From contig NZ_CAKUAL010000002.1 in assembly GCF_934636505.1 (NCBI RefSeq), forward strand, positions 1 to 64,000: a DNA stretch of 64,000 nt. The letters run 5' to 3'. A model generated the notes under the pieces. The model saw nothing but the letters and a program-made list of their open reading frames with translations, ran no database searches and had not been told where the DNA came from. Made by a program: the position numbers and the translations under genes. Below, in pieces: positions 37,923-47,278 of the stretch. Every line of letters begins with the position of its first letter. Within the stretch, counting starts at the first letter, position 1. Origin of the DNA: an uncultured Ellagibacter sp. Lineage in GTDB: Bacteria; Actinomycetota; Coriobacteriia; Coriobacteriales; Eggerthellaceae.

Positions 37923-39446
37923 ATGAGAAGAAATAAGAAAAAATCCCCCAACGCCGTCGGGCAGCACGGTCAGCACACGATGGACGCCCAAGCGTCCGCG
38001 AGCTTCGACCAAAAGTCCCCGACGCCCCACGCCTCCCATGCGGCGGCGTCCTTTGGTGACGGCGAAAACCTCGCCCCTGCGCAGAATCCCTACTCGCGTC
38101 GCGTGACGCAGGCGGAATACACCAAGAAGCGCAAGAGCAAGAAGCGCAAGAAGATCGTGCTTGCGGTGTGCATCGCCCTTCTGGCGGTGGTGCTCGGAGG
38201 AGTCGGCGCCGCGTTCGCCTATATCAACACCATCAACGCCAATCTCAACGAAGGCGTCGACGACGATCTTCGCGATGCGCTCGTCGACACGAAGTACGCC
38301 GGCGACCCGTTCTACATGCTGCTCATGGGCACTGACGGCTCGGAGGAGCGCTCGGAGTCGGCCGAGTACGCGGGCGATCAGTTTCGCTCCGACAGCATGA
38401 TCCTCGCGCGCATCGACCCGCAGAACAAGCAGGTCACCATGGTGTCGCTCCATCGCGATACGCTCATCGACATGGGCACGAACGGCAAGCAGAAGCTCAA
38501 CGCGGCGCACTCGATCGGCGGCGCGGCATACACGATTGAGGTCGTTTCGAAGTTCGCAGGCGTTCCCATCTCGCATTATGCGGAAATCGACTTCGACGGC
38601 TTCAAGGAAGCGGTCGACGCGCTCGGCGGTGTGGAAGTCGACGTCCCGATGGAGATCAACGACGAGGATGCGGGCGGTCATCTCGACGCCGGCTTGCAGA
38701 CCCTCAACGGCGACCAGGCGCTCATCCTGTGCCGCGCGCGCCATGCGTACGACGCCTACGGCGACGGCGACCGTTATCGCGCCGCCAACCAGCGCCTCGT
38801 GCTTTCCGCTGTCGCGAAGAAGATCCTCTCCTCCGACCCGATCACCATGGCGAACACGATCCAGGCGCTCTCCAAGTACATCACGACCGACTTCAACGTG
38901 ACCGACATCATCTCGCTCGCGTCGAGCATGCAAGGGCTCAACACCGACACCGGCATCTACTCGGCAATGGAGCCCACCACCTCGAAGCTCGTTAACGGCA
39001 CCTGGTACGAATACGTGAACGAAAAAGAGTGGCAAACCATGATGCAGCGCGTCGACCAGGGCCTTCCACCGACTACCGAGGACGTGATCGACGAGAAGAA
39101 CGGCACGGTGCTCGCCAGCACGGGCGACAAGGCGGGTGCAACCTCTAACACGTCTTCCACCACGACCGCAACCAGGTCGGGCAAGGTGACCGTGAAGAAC
39201 GGCGCGAACATCGATGGGGCCGCTGCCACTGCCGCCACGAAGATCGAGAAGCTTGGCTACACCACCGAGACCGGCAACGCGAGCTCCTCGTTCTCGACGA
39301 CGGTCGTCGTGTACACCAACGACAGCCAAAAGGAAGCGGCTGAGGAAATCGTGAAGCAAATCGGCAACGGCGTCGCGACCAAGAATGACGGGCGTTACAC
39401 GTTCTCAACCGACTTCCTCGTGGTCATCGGCTCGGATTGGAAATAG
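37923..39446 (+). CDS. LytR-CpsA-Psr (LCP) family wall-polymer transferase
   Basis: A 507-residue membrane-anchored protein. A long basic cytoplasmic tail (ending KKRKSKKRKK) precedes one transmembrane helix at about 79-101. The LCP domain follows (about 135-320) with RSDSMILARIDP, VSLHRDTLIDM, HYAEIDFDGFKEAVDALGG and the Arg-rich LCRARHAYDAYGDGDRYRAANQ, which hold the pyrophosphate. The C-terminal LytR_C domain (about 418-507) is present. LCP enzymes attach teichoic-acid-like or other glycopolymers to peptidoglycan from undecaprenyl carriers. The start lacks a ribosome site; an alternative ATG at 37980 is no better. Confidence 0.9.
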   Translation: MRRNKKKSPNAVGQHGQHTMDAQASASFDQKSPTPHASHAAASFGDGENLAPAQNPYSRRVTQAEYTKKRKSKKRKKIVLAVCIALLAVVLGGVGAAFAYINTINANLNEGVDDDLRDALVDTKYAGDPFYMLLMGTDGSEERSESAEYAGDQFRSDSMILARIDPQNKQVTMVSLHRDTLIDMGTNGKQKLNAAHSIGGAAYTIEVVSKFAGVPISHYAEIDFDGFKEAVDALGGVEVDVPMEINDEDAGGHLDAGLQTLNGDQALILCRARHAYDAYGDGDRYRAANQRLVLSAVAKKILSSDPITMANTIQALSKYITTDFNVTDIISLASSMQGLNTDTGIYSAMEPTTSKLVNGTWYEYVNEKEWQTMMQRVDQGLPPTTEDVIDEKNGTVLASTGDKAGATSNTSSTTTATRSGKVTVKNGANIDGAAATAATKIEKLGYTTETGNASSSFSTTVVVYTNDSQKEAAEEIVKQIGNGVATKNDGRYTFSTDFLVVIGSDWK

Positions 39447-39485
39447 CGCCTGCGCGCTTGCGGGCGCAGGGAGAATGGATGGAAC

Positions 39486-39521
39486 ACGCGCGGCCGGCGC
39501 ATTGCGGGCCGCGCGTTTTTT
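39486..39521 (+). terminator. Terminator after the LCP gene
   Basis: A 10-bp stem acgcgcggcc / ggccgcgcgt and then ttttta. It ends just before the rlmH ribosome site, so rlmH depends on readthrough or on a promoter hidden within the LCP gene. Confidence 0.85.
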
Positions 39522-39537
39522 ATGGGAAGGGGTGCGG

Positions 39538-40017
39538 ATGAAGTTCACGGTCATCGCGGTGGGGAAGCTCAAGGAGCGCTTTTGGACGGAAGCGTGCGCG
39601 GAGTACCTCAAGCGCTTGCAGCCGTATGCGAAGACGGAGGTGCGCGAAATCGCCGACGTGGACCCGCGACGTGCGGGAGGTATCGAGGGCGCGCGCGATA
39701 AAGAGGGCGCGGCGATTTGCGCGGAGCTCGACAAGCTGGGCCCGGACGTTCATGTGGCGCTTCTGGCGATCGATGGCAAGGAACGCTCGAGCGTGGGCAT
39801 CTCCCAGCGAATCGATTCGCTGGCGCTTGCGGGGAAGAGCAGCTTTGCGTTTGTCATCGGCGGGTCGGACGGCGTGAGCGCGGAAGTGCGCGCTCGGGCT
39901 GATGAGCTGCTGTCGTTCGGTCCGATCACCCTGCCTCACAACTTGGCGCGCGTCGTGCTCTTGGAGCAGCTCTACCGCGCGCAGAAGATCTCGCACGGCG
40001 AGCCCTACCACAAGTAG
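39538..40017 (+). CDS. rlmH: 23S rRNA pseudouridine-1915 N3-methyltransferase
   Basis: A 159-residue SPOUT-family enzyme of normal length. The N-terminus MKFTVIAVGKLKERFW, the SAM-binding FVIGGSDGVS, the PITLPHNLARVVLLEQLYRA loop and the C-terminal GEPYHK are all diagnostic. It methylates the pseudouridine in helix 69. ATG at 39538 follows ggaagggg. Confidence 0.96.
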   Translation: MKFTVIAVGKLKERFWTEACAEYLKRLQPYAKTEVREIADVDPRRAGGIEGARDKEGAAICAELDKLGPDVHVALLAIDGKERSSVGISQRIDSLALAGKSSFAFVIGGSDGVSAEVRARADELLSFGPITLPHNLARVVLLEQLYRAQKISHGEPYHK

Positions 40018-40109
40018 ACGGCCAGCCGCGGAAGGCGGCCAGCCACGGGAGAGCAGCCTACCACAAGAAGACGACTGGCCGCGGGGAAGGCAGCCAGCCG
40101 TCTATCGAG
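40004..40109. repeat. Tandem duplication of the rlmH 3' end (period 53)
   Basis: The stretch from cctaccacaag at 40004 recurs at 40057, followed in both by closely related agacg...ggccgcgg...aaggc...gccagcc. The first copy holds the stop codon; in the second, tag has become aag. It looks like a decayed duplication. Confidence 0.65.
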
Positions 40110-40141
40110 TTCGTGTCCCGCGCTCTGCGTGAGCTGTTCGC

Positions 40142-42373
40142 CTATGCGAGCAGCCCCTTGCCCGCACCGGAAACGACCGCCGATCGTGCGACCAGGTATG
40201 TCGACGCCAGATAGATTGCGTACACCGCAATTACCAGCGCAATACCAACGGCAAGCGTGCCTGCAACCGCCGAAGCGCCCCAAATCGACAGGAGGTTCTT
40301 GTACAGAAGGCTGATCGCGCATGCCGAGTGGCACCCTGCCACTAGAAGCGGCGCCCCGAAGTAAATGCCGATCTGCGTGCGCAGGCTTCGCAGAACCATG
40401 CTCCTGTCGCATCCCAGCTGAGCGAGCAGGCGGTAGCGCGGGATGCTGTCCGCCACCTCGGAGAGCTGCTGGACGGAAAGAACCGCCGCCGTGGTCATGA
40501 GGAAAACGAACCCGATGTAGAGCGCCAGGTAAACCAAGAGAAGCTTAAGCCCCATGCTGTCGGCGATGATGCCCTCGCTCGTGTCGTAATATGACACCGG
40601 CCACGGGCGAGAGTCGTATGTCCAACCGGCTTCGGCGAGTTCCTCGCGCGGGGGAACCGACTTGCCGTACTCGGTTAAGAGGTCCTCCATGGCCTGCTGT
40701 TTTGAATCGCTGGCCAGGTTGACGTTGAGCTCGCTCAGATACGGCAGATCGCCCGCGGCGAACCTCTCGGCCGCCAACTCATCGGGAACCACCAGCACGG
40801 CGATGAGGCAGCTCATACTGCTCACCTGGAGCGACTGTGAAACCACCTGTCCGGATGCGGTTAGAGTATGCCCGTCGACGGTGATGGTTCGCCCTTTCTG
40901 GCCAAGGGCCTTGGCGTACTCGGCCGATTTGTCGACCGTGTTGTCGACCAGATACTCGCCTGCGGCAAGTTCGATCGGCTTTTCGCCTGCAAGCTGTCGA
41001 GCAGCGTTGAACTGCGATAACGGCACGTACTGCACGCCTTCGTCAGCCATGCTGGAATTCTCGTCGGAGCCGATTTGCTCAAGCGTGAAGCCGCAAGCAT
41101 CGGCAAGCTGCTTGTTCGTCAAGTCGCTCGCGAGCCACGTGTCCACCTGAGCCGAGCCGGTCACGCGTTCGTCCCAATCGGGAATGAGCGATTTCAGATA
41201 CGCGGCGGTGGAGCCGTCGCTCGCCTGCCATAGGTTGTGAACCTCGTCGTGCTCGGCCTCGGCTATCTTGATGGCGGTCGCCTTCTCCTCGTCACCGCCA
41301 TACTTCTCGGCCGGCACCGCTTCCATATCGGAGGTGTCGAGCGACATGAGGCTCGCGCGAATAGATGCGTCGAACTGGGTGTTCTCTTCCAGTTGATCGG
41401 AGAACATCGACGCCAAGCTGAAGCCCGTCGAGAACACGACGATGCTGAAGAACAGAAGGACGCTCACGGCCCACAGCGACACGAACGCGGTGTTCACCTT
41501 CGTCGCGATCTGGCGCATGGTGAACATGGCGAGACCCTTGAAGTAAACGCCCCGCAAACGCTGGATCAGCAGGATAAAGAACCCCGACGCCGACCAGAAC
41601 AGGCCCAGCGTGCCGACGAGCATCAACACGGTTGCGATGCGGAAGTGTTCGCCGAAGTAGACCAGGCCATCGAGGTTGAGCTCGGAATACGCCTTCGCCA
41701 AAATCAGGCATGACAGCACGAACACAATCAGGCAGATGAGGGGGTTGCGCACGGGCATGCGCTCGCTGCGGGAGCGTGCCGAGAGCAGTGTGGCAAGTTT
41801 GCAGCGCGAAATCTGTATGGCGTTGAACAGGGCGACCACGACGAAGATAAGCGCGAAACAGCCCAGGGTCAGCTGCGCGGATCGGGCGCTGAACAGCAGA
41901 TGGTAGTCGCCGATCGCCACGCCGATAAGGCCCGCCGTGGCGAAGGCAATCGCTTGCGAGATCAGAAAGCCAAGCCCCAAGCCCACCACCAGCGCAAGCA
42001 CGCCGACGATCAGCGTTTCCGTCAGGACTACCGAGGAAACCTGTCGCGGGCTCATGCCGAGCAAAAGGTAGGTGCCGAACTCCTTCTTGCGGGCTCGAAC
42101 CACGAACCGGTTGGCGTACAGGACCAAAAAGCCCAAAACGACGGCGACGACTACGCTGAAATAGGTCATGATCTGGGCCAAGATATCGAAAATGCTCGCA
42201 CCAGATGCCAGGAAAACACCCTCGGCACCTTCTTGGGCTTCGAAAAGCACGCGCGAATCCCCGATAGCGTTGAAGGCGTAGAACACCGCCACGCCCAAGG
42301 CCAGGGTAACGAAGTACACAGCGTAGTCGCGCACGCTGCGGCGCACGTTGCGCAAGGCGAGTTTCATCAACAT
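40142..42373 (-). CDS. FtsX-family ABC permease, BceB-like
   Basis: A 743-residue membrane protein. Four hydrophobic segments near the N-terminus (the first FtsX-like core), two central ones, a large extracellular region (about 330-580) and four C-terminal segments match the ten-helix BceB plan of antimicrobial-peptide resistance transporters. It begins MLMKLALRNVRRSVRDYAVY, the usual start. The ATG has aggcgg upstream and lies 12 bases after the ATPase stop. It works with the ATPase upstream and probably signals to the adjacent histidine kinase. Confidence 0.9.
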   Translation of the reverse strand: MLMKLALRNVRRSVRDYAVYFVTLALGVAVFYAFNAIGDSRVLFEAQEGAEGVFLASGASIFDILAQIMTYFSVVVAVVLGFLVLYANRFVVRARKKEFGTYLLLGMSPRQVSSVVLTETLIVGVLALVVGLGLGFLISQAIAFATAGLIGVAIGDYHLLFSARSAQLTLGCFALIFVVVALFNAIQISRCKLATLLSARSRSERMPVRNPLICLIVFVLSCLILAKAYSELNLDGLVYFGEHFRIATVLMLVGTLGLFWSASGFFILLIQRLRGVYFKGLAMFTMRQIATKVNTAFVSLWAVSVLLFFSIVVFSTGFSLASMFSDQLEENTQFDASIRASLMSLDTSDMEAVPAEKYGGDEEKATAIKIAEAEHDEVHNLWQASDGSTAAYLKSLIPDWDERVTGSAQVDTWLASDLTNKQLADACGFTLEQIGSDENSSMADEGVQYVPLSQFNAARQLAGEKPIELAAGEYLVDNTVDKSAEYAKALGQKGRTITVDGHTLTASGQVVSQSLQVSSMSCLIAVLVVPDELAAERFAAGDLPYLSELNVNLASDSKQQAMEDLLTEYGKSVPPREELAEAGWTYDSRPWPVSYYDTSEGIIADSMGLKLLLVYLALYIGFVFLMTTAAVLSVQQLSEVADSIPRYRLLAQLGCDRSMVLRSLRTQIGIYFGAPLLVAGCHSACAISLLYKNLLSIWGASAVAGTLAVGIALVIAVYAIYLASTYLVARSAVVSGAGKGLLA

Positions 42374-42385
42374 GATGACCGCCGC

Positions 42386-43255
42386 CTAGTTGCCGAGTGC
42401 GGTGACGTGCGAGGCCACGAAACCGACTGCGGAGGATGTGCCCTGCTTGCCAGAGAGAAACGCCTGAACCTCGAGGATGTGCTGGTAGAAGTCGGTTCTG
42501 CTGCTATCGCCGCGGCGCAGCTCGTTGAACAGCTTGCCGTCCTTGATGAACAGGATGCGGTCGGCATACGATGCCGCGACCGCGTCGTGCGTGACCATCA
42601 TGATGGTGGCGTGCAGCTTCGAGTTCAACACCTCGAGCGTCTCGAGGAGAACGGCCGCGTTGCGTGAGTCGAGCGCTCCCGTGGGCTCGTCGGCAAGAAC
42701 TAACTTCGGATCGGCAACGATGGCGCGCGCCGCAGCTACGCGCTGGCGCTGGCCGCCCGACATCTGGCGCGGGTACTTCTGTAAAACGTCCGTCACGCCC
42801 AGCAGAGTGGCGGTGCGCTCGACCTTCGTGCGGACGGCGTCGGCCTTCTCTCCTTTGATGGTGAGGGCCAAAGCGATGTTCTCGAAGCCGGTCAAGGTGT
42901 CGAGCAGGTTGGCGTCCTGGAAGATGAAGCCCAGGTCGTCGCGGCGGAACTTGGAGAGCTGGCGGCTGCGCAGCTGCGTGATGTCGAGCCCGTTCAAGAC
43001 GATGTTTCCGCTGGTCACGGTATCGATAGTGGAGATGCAATTCAAAAGCGTGCTTTTGCCCGAGCCGGACGGGCCCATCACGCCGACGAACTCGCCTTCG
43101 CAGATGTCGAACGACACGTCGTCAAGTGCGCGCGTGACGGCCTCGCGCGAGCCGTACACCTTCAAAACGTTGCGCACGGAGAGCAAAACCTTGCGGCTAT
43201 CGGGCTGATTCGCATTCGCAATGCCTGCTGGAGGGGTTGCGGTAACCACAGACAT
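42386..43255 (-). CDS. ABC transporter ATPase, BceA-like
   Basis: A 289-residue ATPase of the LolD/MacB/BceA group. Walker A is GPSGSGKST, the Q-loop IFQDANLL, the signature MSGGQRQR, Walker B LVLADEPTGALD and the switch His in MVTHD. A C-terminal extension of about 40 residues (from RRGDSSRTDFYQ) is typical of BceA proteins. ATG at 43255 is preferred to 43291 because aaaggaat lies upstream. Confidence 0.92.
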   Translation of the reverse strand: MSVVTATPPAGIANANQPDSRKVLLSVRNVLKVYGSREAVTRALDDVSFDICEGEFVGVMGPSGSGKSTLLNCISTIDTVTSGNIVLNGLDITQLRSRQLSKFRRDDLGFIFQDANLLDTLTGFENIALALTIKGEKADAVRTKVERTATLLGVTDVLQKYPRQMSGGQRQRVAAARAIVADPKLVLADEPTGALDSRNAAVLLETLEVLNSKLHATIMMVTHDAVAASYADRILFIKDGKLFNELRRGDSSRTDFYQHILEVQAFLSGKQGTSSAVGFVASHVTALGN

Positions 43256-43326
43256 GGGGATTCCTTTCTCTTCGATTCGGCACATCCCCATGATGCGACG
43301 AGCGCGAAAACGAAGCCATCGAAGGG

Positions 43327-43355
43327 CCTTACCGAAATCTTACGGTTTTGTAAGG
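43327..43355. promoter_or_regulatory. Possible response-regulator binding repeats
   Basis: On the plus strand cttaccg and cttacgg occur as direct repeats one helical turn apart (11 bp), followed by an inverted gtaagg. They overlap the kinase stop codon and precede the transporter genes, as expected for an OmpR-type regulator's target. Confidence 0.45.
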
Positions 43356-44485
43356 TTTGCCGCCAAGTCCATGCGCGTGCGGTCGAGCGGGAAGGTGAGC
43401 GCGATGGTCGTGCCCGCCCCCTCTTCCGAGGAAACACGCAGGCCAAGGCCCATTCTCTCGCAGGCGACAGCGGCAAGATAGAGCCCCATGCCCGTCGCTT
43501 TGTGGTGGGCGCGGCCCTGGCTTCCCGTAAATCCGCGATCGAACACGCGCGGCACGTCGGCGGCGGGAATGCCGTCGCCATCGTCGCTGATCAAAAGCTC
43601 GATGCAGCCGTCTTTCGTTCCCGCGTCCTTCACCGCGCCTTCGAAGCGAACGGTTTTCGCGCCGTACTTCGCCGAGTTCTCCAGAACCTGTCCGATGATG
43701 AAATCGACCCATTTCGCGTCGGCGAACACCTCGAGCGTCTCGTCGATCGCGAAATCGAGCGAAACGCCCGCGCCGATGAGCGTGCGAGACCTCTGGCGGC
43801 ATGCCTTGCGAGCGAGTGCCGCAAGGTTTAACTCCTCGATGGAGAAATCCTCGCTCAGAGTTGCCGATCTCGCGTAGTATAACGCCTGTTCGACGCGCGA
43901 CTCGATGCGATCGAGGTCGCCGCGCACCTCATCGGCCCCAGGTCCGTGAAGGCTCGACAACGCAAGCTGGGCCGATGCGATGGGCGTCTTCGCCTCGTGA
44001 ACCCACAGCTCGATGTAGTCGCGGTAATCCTTCATGTCGCGGGAGCGGGCGGCAAGCTCGTCCGAGGCAGCCTTGCCCTGCACGGCGAGCGCACGATAGG
44101 CCAGTGTTCCCTCCAACGTGCGCGGCTCGTCCAGAATCGACGAGAGGTAGCGCGCGTTGTCGGGCGAATTGCAAAAGTGGTCCAGCTGCTGGTAGAACTC
44201 GCGGTTGCGCGAGAAGCCAACGACGAGCACAATGCAGGCGAACAGGGCCTCGCAAAGGGAAACGAGCGCGATGGCGGAAACGTTCGAGCTGGTCACAGCC
44301 AAGATACCCGCAACAATGAGCATGAGGGCGACCATGCCGAACACGAACCCGGCGCGCGAGCGAAGATACGCCCCGAACGAGTACGCACACTCGATGCGGT
44401 CCTCGGCAGCGAACGGCGCAGGCTCAGGATCGCGGGGCGAACCAACGGCCGTGTGGTCGGGCTCTTCCCAATTCGTGCTGCTCAT
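43340..44485 (-). CDS. Sensor histidine kinase, intramembrane-sensing type
   Basis: A 381-residue kinase with two closely spaced membrane helices (about 46-64 and 70-91) and almost no extracellular loop. This is the BceS layout, in which the kinase senses through its ABC transporter. Phosphorylated His163 lies in WVHEAKTPIAS. The ATPase domain has N-box VLENSAKYG, the G1 box DDGDGIP and a G2 box GMGLYLA. A hydrophilic stretch of 40 residues precedes the first helix. It overlaps the regulator gene by four bases. Confidence 0.92.
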   Translation of the reverse strand: MSSTNWEEPDHTAVGSPRDPEPAPFAAEDRIECAYSFGAYLRSRAGFVFGMVALMLIVAGILAVTSSNVSAIALVSLCEALFACIVLVVGFSRNREFYQQLDHFCNSPDNARYLSSILDEPRTLEGTLAYRALAVQGKAASDELAARSRDMKDYRDYIELWVHEAKTPIASAQLALSSLHGPGADEVRGDLDRIESRVEQALYYARSATLSEDFSIEELNLAALARKACRQRSRTLIGAGVSLDFAIDETLEVFADAKWVDFIIGQVLENSAKYGAKTVRFEGAVKDAGTKDGCIELLISDDGDGIPAADVPRVFDRGFTGSQGRAHHKATGMGLYLAAVACERMGLGLRVSSEEGAGTTIALTFPLDRTRMDLAANLTKP

Positions 44486-45156
44486 CGAATCACATACCCC
44501 AGGCCGCGGCGGGTGGTGATGAAGTCGTCGGGTACGCCTGCGGACTCCAGGCTGCGGCGCAGGCGATTCACGTTCACCGTGAGCGTGTTGTCATCGACGA
44601 ACGCGTCGGTTTGCCACAGCTCGTCCATCAGCTCGCTGCGCGAGATGATGGATCCCGCGTTCTCCATAAGGATGCGCAGAATCAGAAGCTCGTTGCGCGA
44701 GAGCTCCACGCGCTTGCCGCGATACGAGACCTCGGCCCGCACGCTGTCAAGGGAGACGCCGCCATGCTCGATTTGCCCGCGCGCCGAATCGGCTGACCCG
44801 CTGCGGGCGAGCGCGCGGTCGATGCGGGCAAGCAGCACAGCGGGACGGTAGGGCTTGACCACGTAGTCGTCGGCGCCGACGCTCATGCTCATGACCTCGT
44901 CAAACTCGCTGTCCGAAGAGGTCAGCACGATGATGGGGACGTTGCTTTCCTGGCGAATCGCGCGGCAAATCTCGTGGCCGTACGCACCGGGAAGCGAAAG
45001 GTCGAGCAGGATGCAGTCGGGGGCGGCAGCCAAAGCTTCGGCCGCGGCGTTCGCAAACGATTCGCAGCAAAGGCACTCGTGGCCCTTGAGCTGCAGCATG
45101 CGCACAAGATTCTCCCGTAGTGAGACGTCGTCTTCGACAATGAGCAAACGCGCCAT
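44482..45156 (-). CDS. OmpR-family response regulator
   Basis: A 224-residue regulator. The receiver domain has Asp9/Asp10, phosphoacceptor Asp52 in LLDLSLPG, the Thr/Ser switch TSSDSE and Lys in YVVKPY. The C-terminal winged helix has ISRSELMDELW and DNTLTVNVNRLRRSLE. It is the first gene of a regulator-kinase-ATPase-permease operon on the minus strand. Confidence 0.95.
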   Translation of the reverse strand: MARLLIVEDDVSLRENLVRMLQLKGHECLCCESFANAAAEALAAAPDCILLDLSLPGAYGHEICRAIRQESNVPIIVLTSSDSEFDEVMSMSVGADDYVVKPYRPAVLLARIDRALARSGSADSARGQIEHGGVSLDSVRAEVSYRGKRVELSRNELLILRILMENAGSIISRSELMDELWQTDAFVDDNTLTVNVNRLRRSLESAGVPDDFITTRRGLGYVIR

Positions 45157-45695
45157 TGGTCCCCCTTCGCGTCAATCGGATGAGCTGATGATAGCGCAAC
45201 GGGAAGCCATCTGGCATTTCGTCATCGTACTGTAGCGCCGTTTTCGCGCTCTTGAGGCAGGGCGCCGTAAGCGCCGCCGCTATCGTTGCGATGCTGCAAA
45301 GTACGCAGGTGAACGCGCGCGACATGCATGTTTGGTCGTTTGTCGCGGGTCTTGGGAAGGTGTGGGGCGGCGAGATAGGAAGTCGGGTGAGCCGCCCCGC
45401 AGTTGGAAGGTAATGAACGGGAAGGTGGGCAAGCGCTTGCATAAGGAGGACACAGACGCTTGCCCGATGTGTTTCAGACCTCCTCAAGTATAAGACATAT
45501 GCCAATAGATGACAAGCGCAAATTGGCACTATTTCGCACATGTCGCACTACGCGCTCGCGCTATACTGATGCGACTACGGGCGGCATGCCTGCTGCAACT
45601 GCGGGCCGCGTGGCTGCTTGCGACTGCGGGCAGCGCTCCGCCGCGGTTGCAAGAGGCATGCCCGCGCGTTGCTCCTCGCTTGGAAAGGTGAACCG
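45157..45695. other. Long intergenic region between the regulator and xth
   Basis: About 540 bases with no frame that I would call a gene. It contains a stem gggcaagcg / cgcttgccc (45427-45465) whose loop holds aaggagga, a cctcct at 45479-45484 that could pair with it, and a candidate -10 box tatact at 45562-45567 without a good -35. The last 130 bases are direct-repeat-like, with several gcatgcc and gcgact motifs. Confidence 0.4.
45427..45465 (+). promoter_or_regulatory. Stem-loop exposing a Shine-Dalgarno-like sequence
   Basis: A 9-bp perfect stem with a 21-base loop containing aaggagga. The downstream cctcct could compete for the loop, forming an alternative structure. No start codon with a credible frame follows at the right distance. 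Confidence 0.4.
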
Positions 45696-46616
45696 ATGAG
45701 ACTGATCTCGTGGAACGTGAACGGCCTGCGCGCCGTTATGAAGAAGGGCTTCGAGGACATCGTGGCCGAGTTCGACGCCGATGTCTTCGCCCTACAGGAG
45801 ACAAAGCTCCAGGCGGGGCAGGCGACGCTCGATCTTCCCCAATACCTAGAGTTCTGGAGCTATGCCGAGCGGAAAGGCTACTCAGGGACGGCGGTCTTCA
45901 CCAAGCGCGCGCCTCTGCAGGTGCTTCATGGGTTGGGCTCGGAGTACCTCGACACCGAGGGGCGCATCGTCGCGCTCGAGTTCCCCGAGTTCTGGTTTGT
46001 CGACGTGTACACGCCGAACGCGCAAAACGAGCTCGCCCGCATCGGGCATCGCATGGAGTGGGACGACGCGTTCCGCGACTTTTGCAAGGGGCTTGAAGAG
46101 GGCGTGCTTCCCGGGGATGTTCCCGTCGAGCGCGCCGATGCCGACGGGCTGGTCGTTCTCGGCTCCGATGCCCCCAAGGACACCCCGCGCCACCCGCTCG
46201 GGGCAGGGCACATGCCCAAAGAAGTGCTTCCCTTGACGCAGGCGGGGGAGACCGCCGCGCCGAAACCTGTCATCATGTGCGGCGACTTCAACGTGGCACA
46301 CAATGAAATTGATTTGAAGAATCCTGGTCCCAACAGGGGGAACGCGGGTTTCTCCGACGAGGAGCGCGGCAAATTCTCCGACTTGCTCGCCGCAGGCTTC
46401 ACCGACACGTTCCGTACCCTTCATCCCGATACGACGGGCGCGTACTCGTGGTGGAGCTACCGTTTCAACGCGCGCAAGAACAACGCGGGGTGGCGCATCG
46501 ATTACTTTTTGGTGAGCGACGGAATCGCCGACAAGGTGGAGGACGCGAGCATTTACAATGAAGTATTCGGAAGCGACCATTGCCCGGTGGGCATTGACAT
46601 AGCACTGGAGGATTAA
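45696..46616 (+). CDS. xth: Exodeoxyribonuclease III / AP endonuclease
   Basis: A 306-residue EEP-family nuclease that cuts DNA at abasic sites. The N-terminus MRLISWNVNGLRA, catalytic Glu in FALQETKLQ, YTPNAQ, CGDFNVAH and the C-terminal SDHCPVGI are diagnostic. An insert of about 50 residues at 133-186 (near VERADADGLVVLGSDAP) separates the FCKGLEE helix from the PVIMCGDFN strand, so the protein is longer than usual (250-270). ATG at 45696 has gaaaggtg upstream. folE follows after six bases. Confidence 0.94.
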   Translation: MRLISWNVNGLRAVMKKGFEDIVAEFDADVFALQETKLQAGQATLDLPQYLEFWSYAERKGYSGTAVFTKRAPLQVLHGLGSEYLDTEGRIVALEFPEFWFVDVYTPNAQNELARIGHRMEWDDAFRDFCKGLEEGVLPGDVPVERADADGLVVLGSDAPKDTPRHPLGAGHMPKEVLPLTQAGETAAPKPVIMCGDFNVAHNEIDLKNPGPNRGNAGFSDEERGKFSDLLAAGFTDTFRTLHPDTTGAYSWWSYRFNARKNNAGWRIDYFLVSDGIADKVEDASIYNEVFGSDHCPVGIDIALED

Positions 46617-46622
46617 CAGCCT

Positions 46623-47204
46623 ATGGATACTCGGAAAATCGAAGAAGGCGTGCGCCTCATTCTCGAGGGCGTCGGCGAGGACCCCAATCGCGAAGGGCTG
46701 CGCGAGACGCCTGCCCGCGTGGCGCGCATGTACGAAGAGGTGTTCGCGGGGCTCGCGCAAGATCCCGCTGTCCACTTCGAGAAGACCTTCGACGAGCACT
46801 GCAACGAGATGGTCCTCGTGCGCGACATCTCCTTCTACTCGATGTGCGAGCATCATCTTGTGCCCTTCTTCGGCAAGGCGCACATCGGCTACATCCCCGC
46901 CGCGGACGGCCGCGTGTGCGGGCTCTCGAAGCTCGCGCGTCTCGTGGAAGTGTTCGCGAAGCGTCCTCAGGTGCAGGAGCGCCTGACCGGGCAGATCGCC
47001 GATACCCTGGTGGAGCAGCTCCACCCGCAGGGTGTCATCGTGGTGCTCGAGGCTGAGCACATGTGCATGAGTATGCGCGGCGTGAAGAAACCGGGCAGCC
47101 GTACGGTCACGAGCGCGGTTCGCGGCGTGTTCGCGGGCTCGACGCCGGCTTCGCGCGCTTCTCGCAGCGAGGCCATGTCGCTTATCCTTCGCGACGCTCG
47201 CTAG
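46623..47204 (+). CDS. folE: GTP cyclohydrolase I
   Basis: A 193-residue enzyme that converts GTP to dihydroneopterin triphosphate for folate or queuosine-type pathways. Zinc ligands are in [10 protein letters not shown] and near [28 protein letters not shown] is the family core. The ribosome site ggagga overlaps the end of xth. No other folate gene lies in the window. Confidence 0.95.
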   Translation: MDTRKIEEGVRLILEGVGEDPNREGLRETPARVARMYEEVFAGLAQDPAVHFEKTFDEHCNEMVLVRDISFYSMCEHHLVPFFGKAHIGYIPAADGRVCGLSKLARLVEVFAKRPQVQERLTGQIADTLVEQLHPQGVIVVLEAEHMCMSMRGVKKPGSRTVTSAVRGVFAGSTPASRASRSEAMSLILRDAR

Positions 47205-47278
47205 GCGCAGCGCACGTCGCCGTCGGCGGGCAAATCGGGTAGTATGGGAACCACAAGAAACGGATGAAAGGTGCAACC

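Noticed and set aside
45460..45699. Short plus-strand frames before xth
   Set aside because: They have no ribosome site and arise from repeats of gcatgcc and gcgact.
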